Positions 19,616 through 20,464 of a stretch of 20,464 nucleotides of DNA are shown one piece after another (the stretch's first letter is position 1; each line of letters starts with the position of its first letter). Under the pieces are notes generated by a model. The model was not told where the DNA came from. It saw only the letters and a list, made by a program, of their open reading frames with translations, and made no database searches. The stretch covers positions 1 to 20,464 of the IMG/VR virus record IMGVR_UViG_3300037140_000055, one strand, 5' to 3'. Position numbers and translations under genes: made by a program. The DNA is from a virus.

Positions 19616-20028
19616 CCACCACCTACGTTGATCCTATAGTTGAGTATTGCCGGGAGAGAGGGCTCAATCTCACTCGCGATTTATACATCGATAGCTGTTA
19701 TCCGACCGGAGTGCCGGACCCCTGGACCCCTGAAATGGAGGCGGAGCTTCCGCCGCAGCTTCAATGGCGTGACGCTGATGAACCGCCACCGAAGGAATTG
19801 CGGGGCTACACTTACGCGCAATGGGCTGTCCATTTCATCACGACCGATCTCGCGCGGATCGATAATGCCGTCCGCTCGGGATTGATTGCTGGTCAGGATA
19901 GCGCGGAAATCGGCCGTAGGGTCATCGGCTCCATGAGCAAAAACGGCGTGGATGGAGTTACAGAAATAACGCGGCGGCAGATCGCGCAACTCGGGCGCTT
20001 GGCGCTTAAAGCGGCCAAGGGCAAATAA
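19612..20028 (+). CDS. Small protein resembling a Mu F-like minor head segment, 138 aa
   Basis: The second half, ARIDNAVRSGLIAGQDSAEI then GRRVIGSMSKNGVDGVTEIT and RRQIAQLGRLAL, follows the pattern of the helical linker in phage Mu gpF-like proteins ('aI..Gi..Ges...i.RrI.G......dG...ttRrqa.alvRTav'). The rest of that domain is missing. The first half (YVDPIVEYCRERGLNLTRDL, then a Pro-rich stretch with WTPEMEAELPPQ) is not recognised. ATG 19612 overlaps the previous stop (ATGA). It could be a cut-down minor head protein or an unrelated helical protein. Confidence 0.55.
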   Translation: MTTTYVDPIVEYCRERGLNLTRDLYIDSCYPTGVPDPWTPEMEAELPPQLQWRDADEPPPKELRGYTYAQWAVHFITTDLARIDNAVRSGLIAGQDSAEIGRRVIGSMSKNGVDGVTEITRRQIAQLGRLALKAAKGK

Positions 20029-20032
20029 CCCC

Positions 20033-20061
20033 TTGCATCTGCGCCAGATATATGGTTAATG
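20033..20061 (+). promoter_or_regulatory. Promoter-like pair TTGCAT-N17-TTAATG
   Basis: TTGCAT (20033-20038), 17 bases, then TTAATG (20056-20061), right after the stop of the previous gene. It keeps the spacing and the TTGC of the ACCGGGTTGC set but has AACCCC in place of ACCGGG. The predicted start near 20068 lies in the left arm of the next hairpin. Confidence 0.45.
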
Positions 20062-20062
20062 C

Positions 20063-20081
20063 GACCCTCAATTAGAGGGTC
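20063..20081 (+). promoter_or_regulatory. Hairpin masking the ribosome binding site of the last gene
   Basis: GACCCTC (20063-20069) pairs perfectly with GAGGGTC (20075-20081) around AATTA. The right arm includes the only candidate Shine-Dalgarno (GAGGG) ahead of ATG 20087. Confidence 0.55.
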
Positions 20082-20086
20082 CCCAA

Positions 20087-20464
20087 ATGTGGAATGTAAT
20101 TGGTGCGCTAGTCGCCGTGGTCGTGCTCGCCGCGATTTTCTTTTTTGCACCTTCACAAGTCTATTCTGTTGCACCGGCACAAGTTTCGCGCGTCATTCCC
20201 TGCGATCCAAAAGTAGGTGACGAGGAAGGGAACGATTGCCCTTGCGCTTTTTTGGGCAACTGTAAAGGCTACGACAAGCACAACAAGCCGCTGGCCGCGC
20301 GTCCTCATTTCAACTGTGACCCGCAAGAGGGCGAGAGCCTTGGAGGCGACTGCCCCCAGGCACAACCCGCCAAAGAAGCGGCCAAGCCCGCAGCGCCGCA
20401 CAAGCCAATCTATCGCCGGGTTTTGAAAAGCGGACATTTAGACGGCGAGATTGATTGCAAATCT
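20087..20464 (+). CDS. Cys-rich exported or membrane-anchored protein, partial (3' end outside window)
   Basis: It is open from ATG 20087 to the last base, 126 codons without a stop. Residues 1-22 (MWNVIGALVAVVVLAAIFFF) form a signal anchor or uncleaved signal peptide. The following part carries at least seven Cys (PCDPKVGDEEGNDCPCAFLG, NCKGYD, FNCDPQEG, DCPQ) in spacing that suggests disulfide bonds in the periplasm or on a surface. An Ala/Pro/Lys-rich linker (QPAKEAAKPAAPHKP) and IYRRVLKSGHLDGEIDCKS follow. The segments CDPKVGDEEGNDCP and CDPQEGESLGGDCP look like an internal repeat. No family is recognised. Confidence 0.65.
   Translation, partial: MWNVIGALVAVVVLAAIFFFAPSQVYSVAPAQVSRVIPCDPKVGDEEGNDCPCAFLGNCKGYDKHNKPLAARPHFNCDPQEGESLGGDCPQAQPAKEAAKPAAPHKPIYRRVLKSGHLDGEIDCKS

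Noticed and set aside
1-20464. tRNA, rRNA or CRISPR arrays
   Set aside because: I saw no cloverleaf with a T-arm GGTTCRA in proper context, no rRNA-like conserved blocks and no regularly spaced repeats. A systematic covariance search was not possible.

Overview
The window looks like the structural and packaging end of a tailed-phage genome (or prophage) from an alphaproteobacterial host. Phage hallmarks are a terminase small/large subunit pair, a DUF4055-type portal, a large head-associated protein with a C-terminal ADP-ribosyltransferase-like domain, a DUF7178-like protein and a short Mu F-like protein, nearly all on the + strand with ATGA or TGATG stop/start overlaps. The host is inferred from a full-length Usg-like protein (an alphaproteobacterial, mainly rhizobial, family) and a DUF3309-like small membrane protein.

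Bases 1-7780 hold about two dozen short genes. Most have no family I recognise, but they share movable sequence modules: an N-terminal KDAxGHGS motif (seven copies), AHQxG (four), and HAAxxLAxGxxKSxPV-like blocks (five). They read as a shuffled paralogous family. The region also has a 95-bp perfect duplication that copied a gene end plus half a terminator. It carries a 242-bp element with 26-bp terminal inverted repeats and an 8-bp target duplication (a MITE) that splits one GHGS gene; a second, partial copy starts the window. Three or four intergenic sites share an ACCGGGTTGC-N19-TAa promoter-like pattern, and several starts have their ribosome binding site inside a hairpin.

Bases 7833-13149 are the packaging module: terS, terL and portal. 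TerL is interrupted by a 276-residue intein at its third nuclease motif. The HNH endonuclease of the intein is encoded in a different frame (-1), nested inside an intein frame that stays open throughout. Small genes around it (3469-3643 and 11302-11530) look intact apart from homopolymer-length changes, so sequencing errors or recent decay are possible.

Bases 13207-20464 hold the 921-aa head/ART protein, a 145-aa unknown, a two-gene IS200/IS605 element (tnpA +, tnpB -), the DUF7178-like protein sharing an N-terminal FDExxHPRG leader with the ART protein, a Mu F-like fragment, and a partial gene for an exported or membrane-anchored Cys-rich protein that runs off the end.
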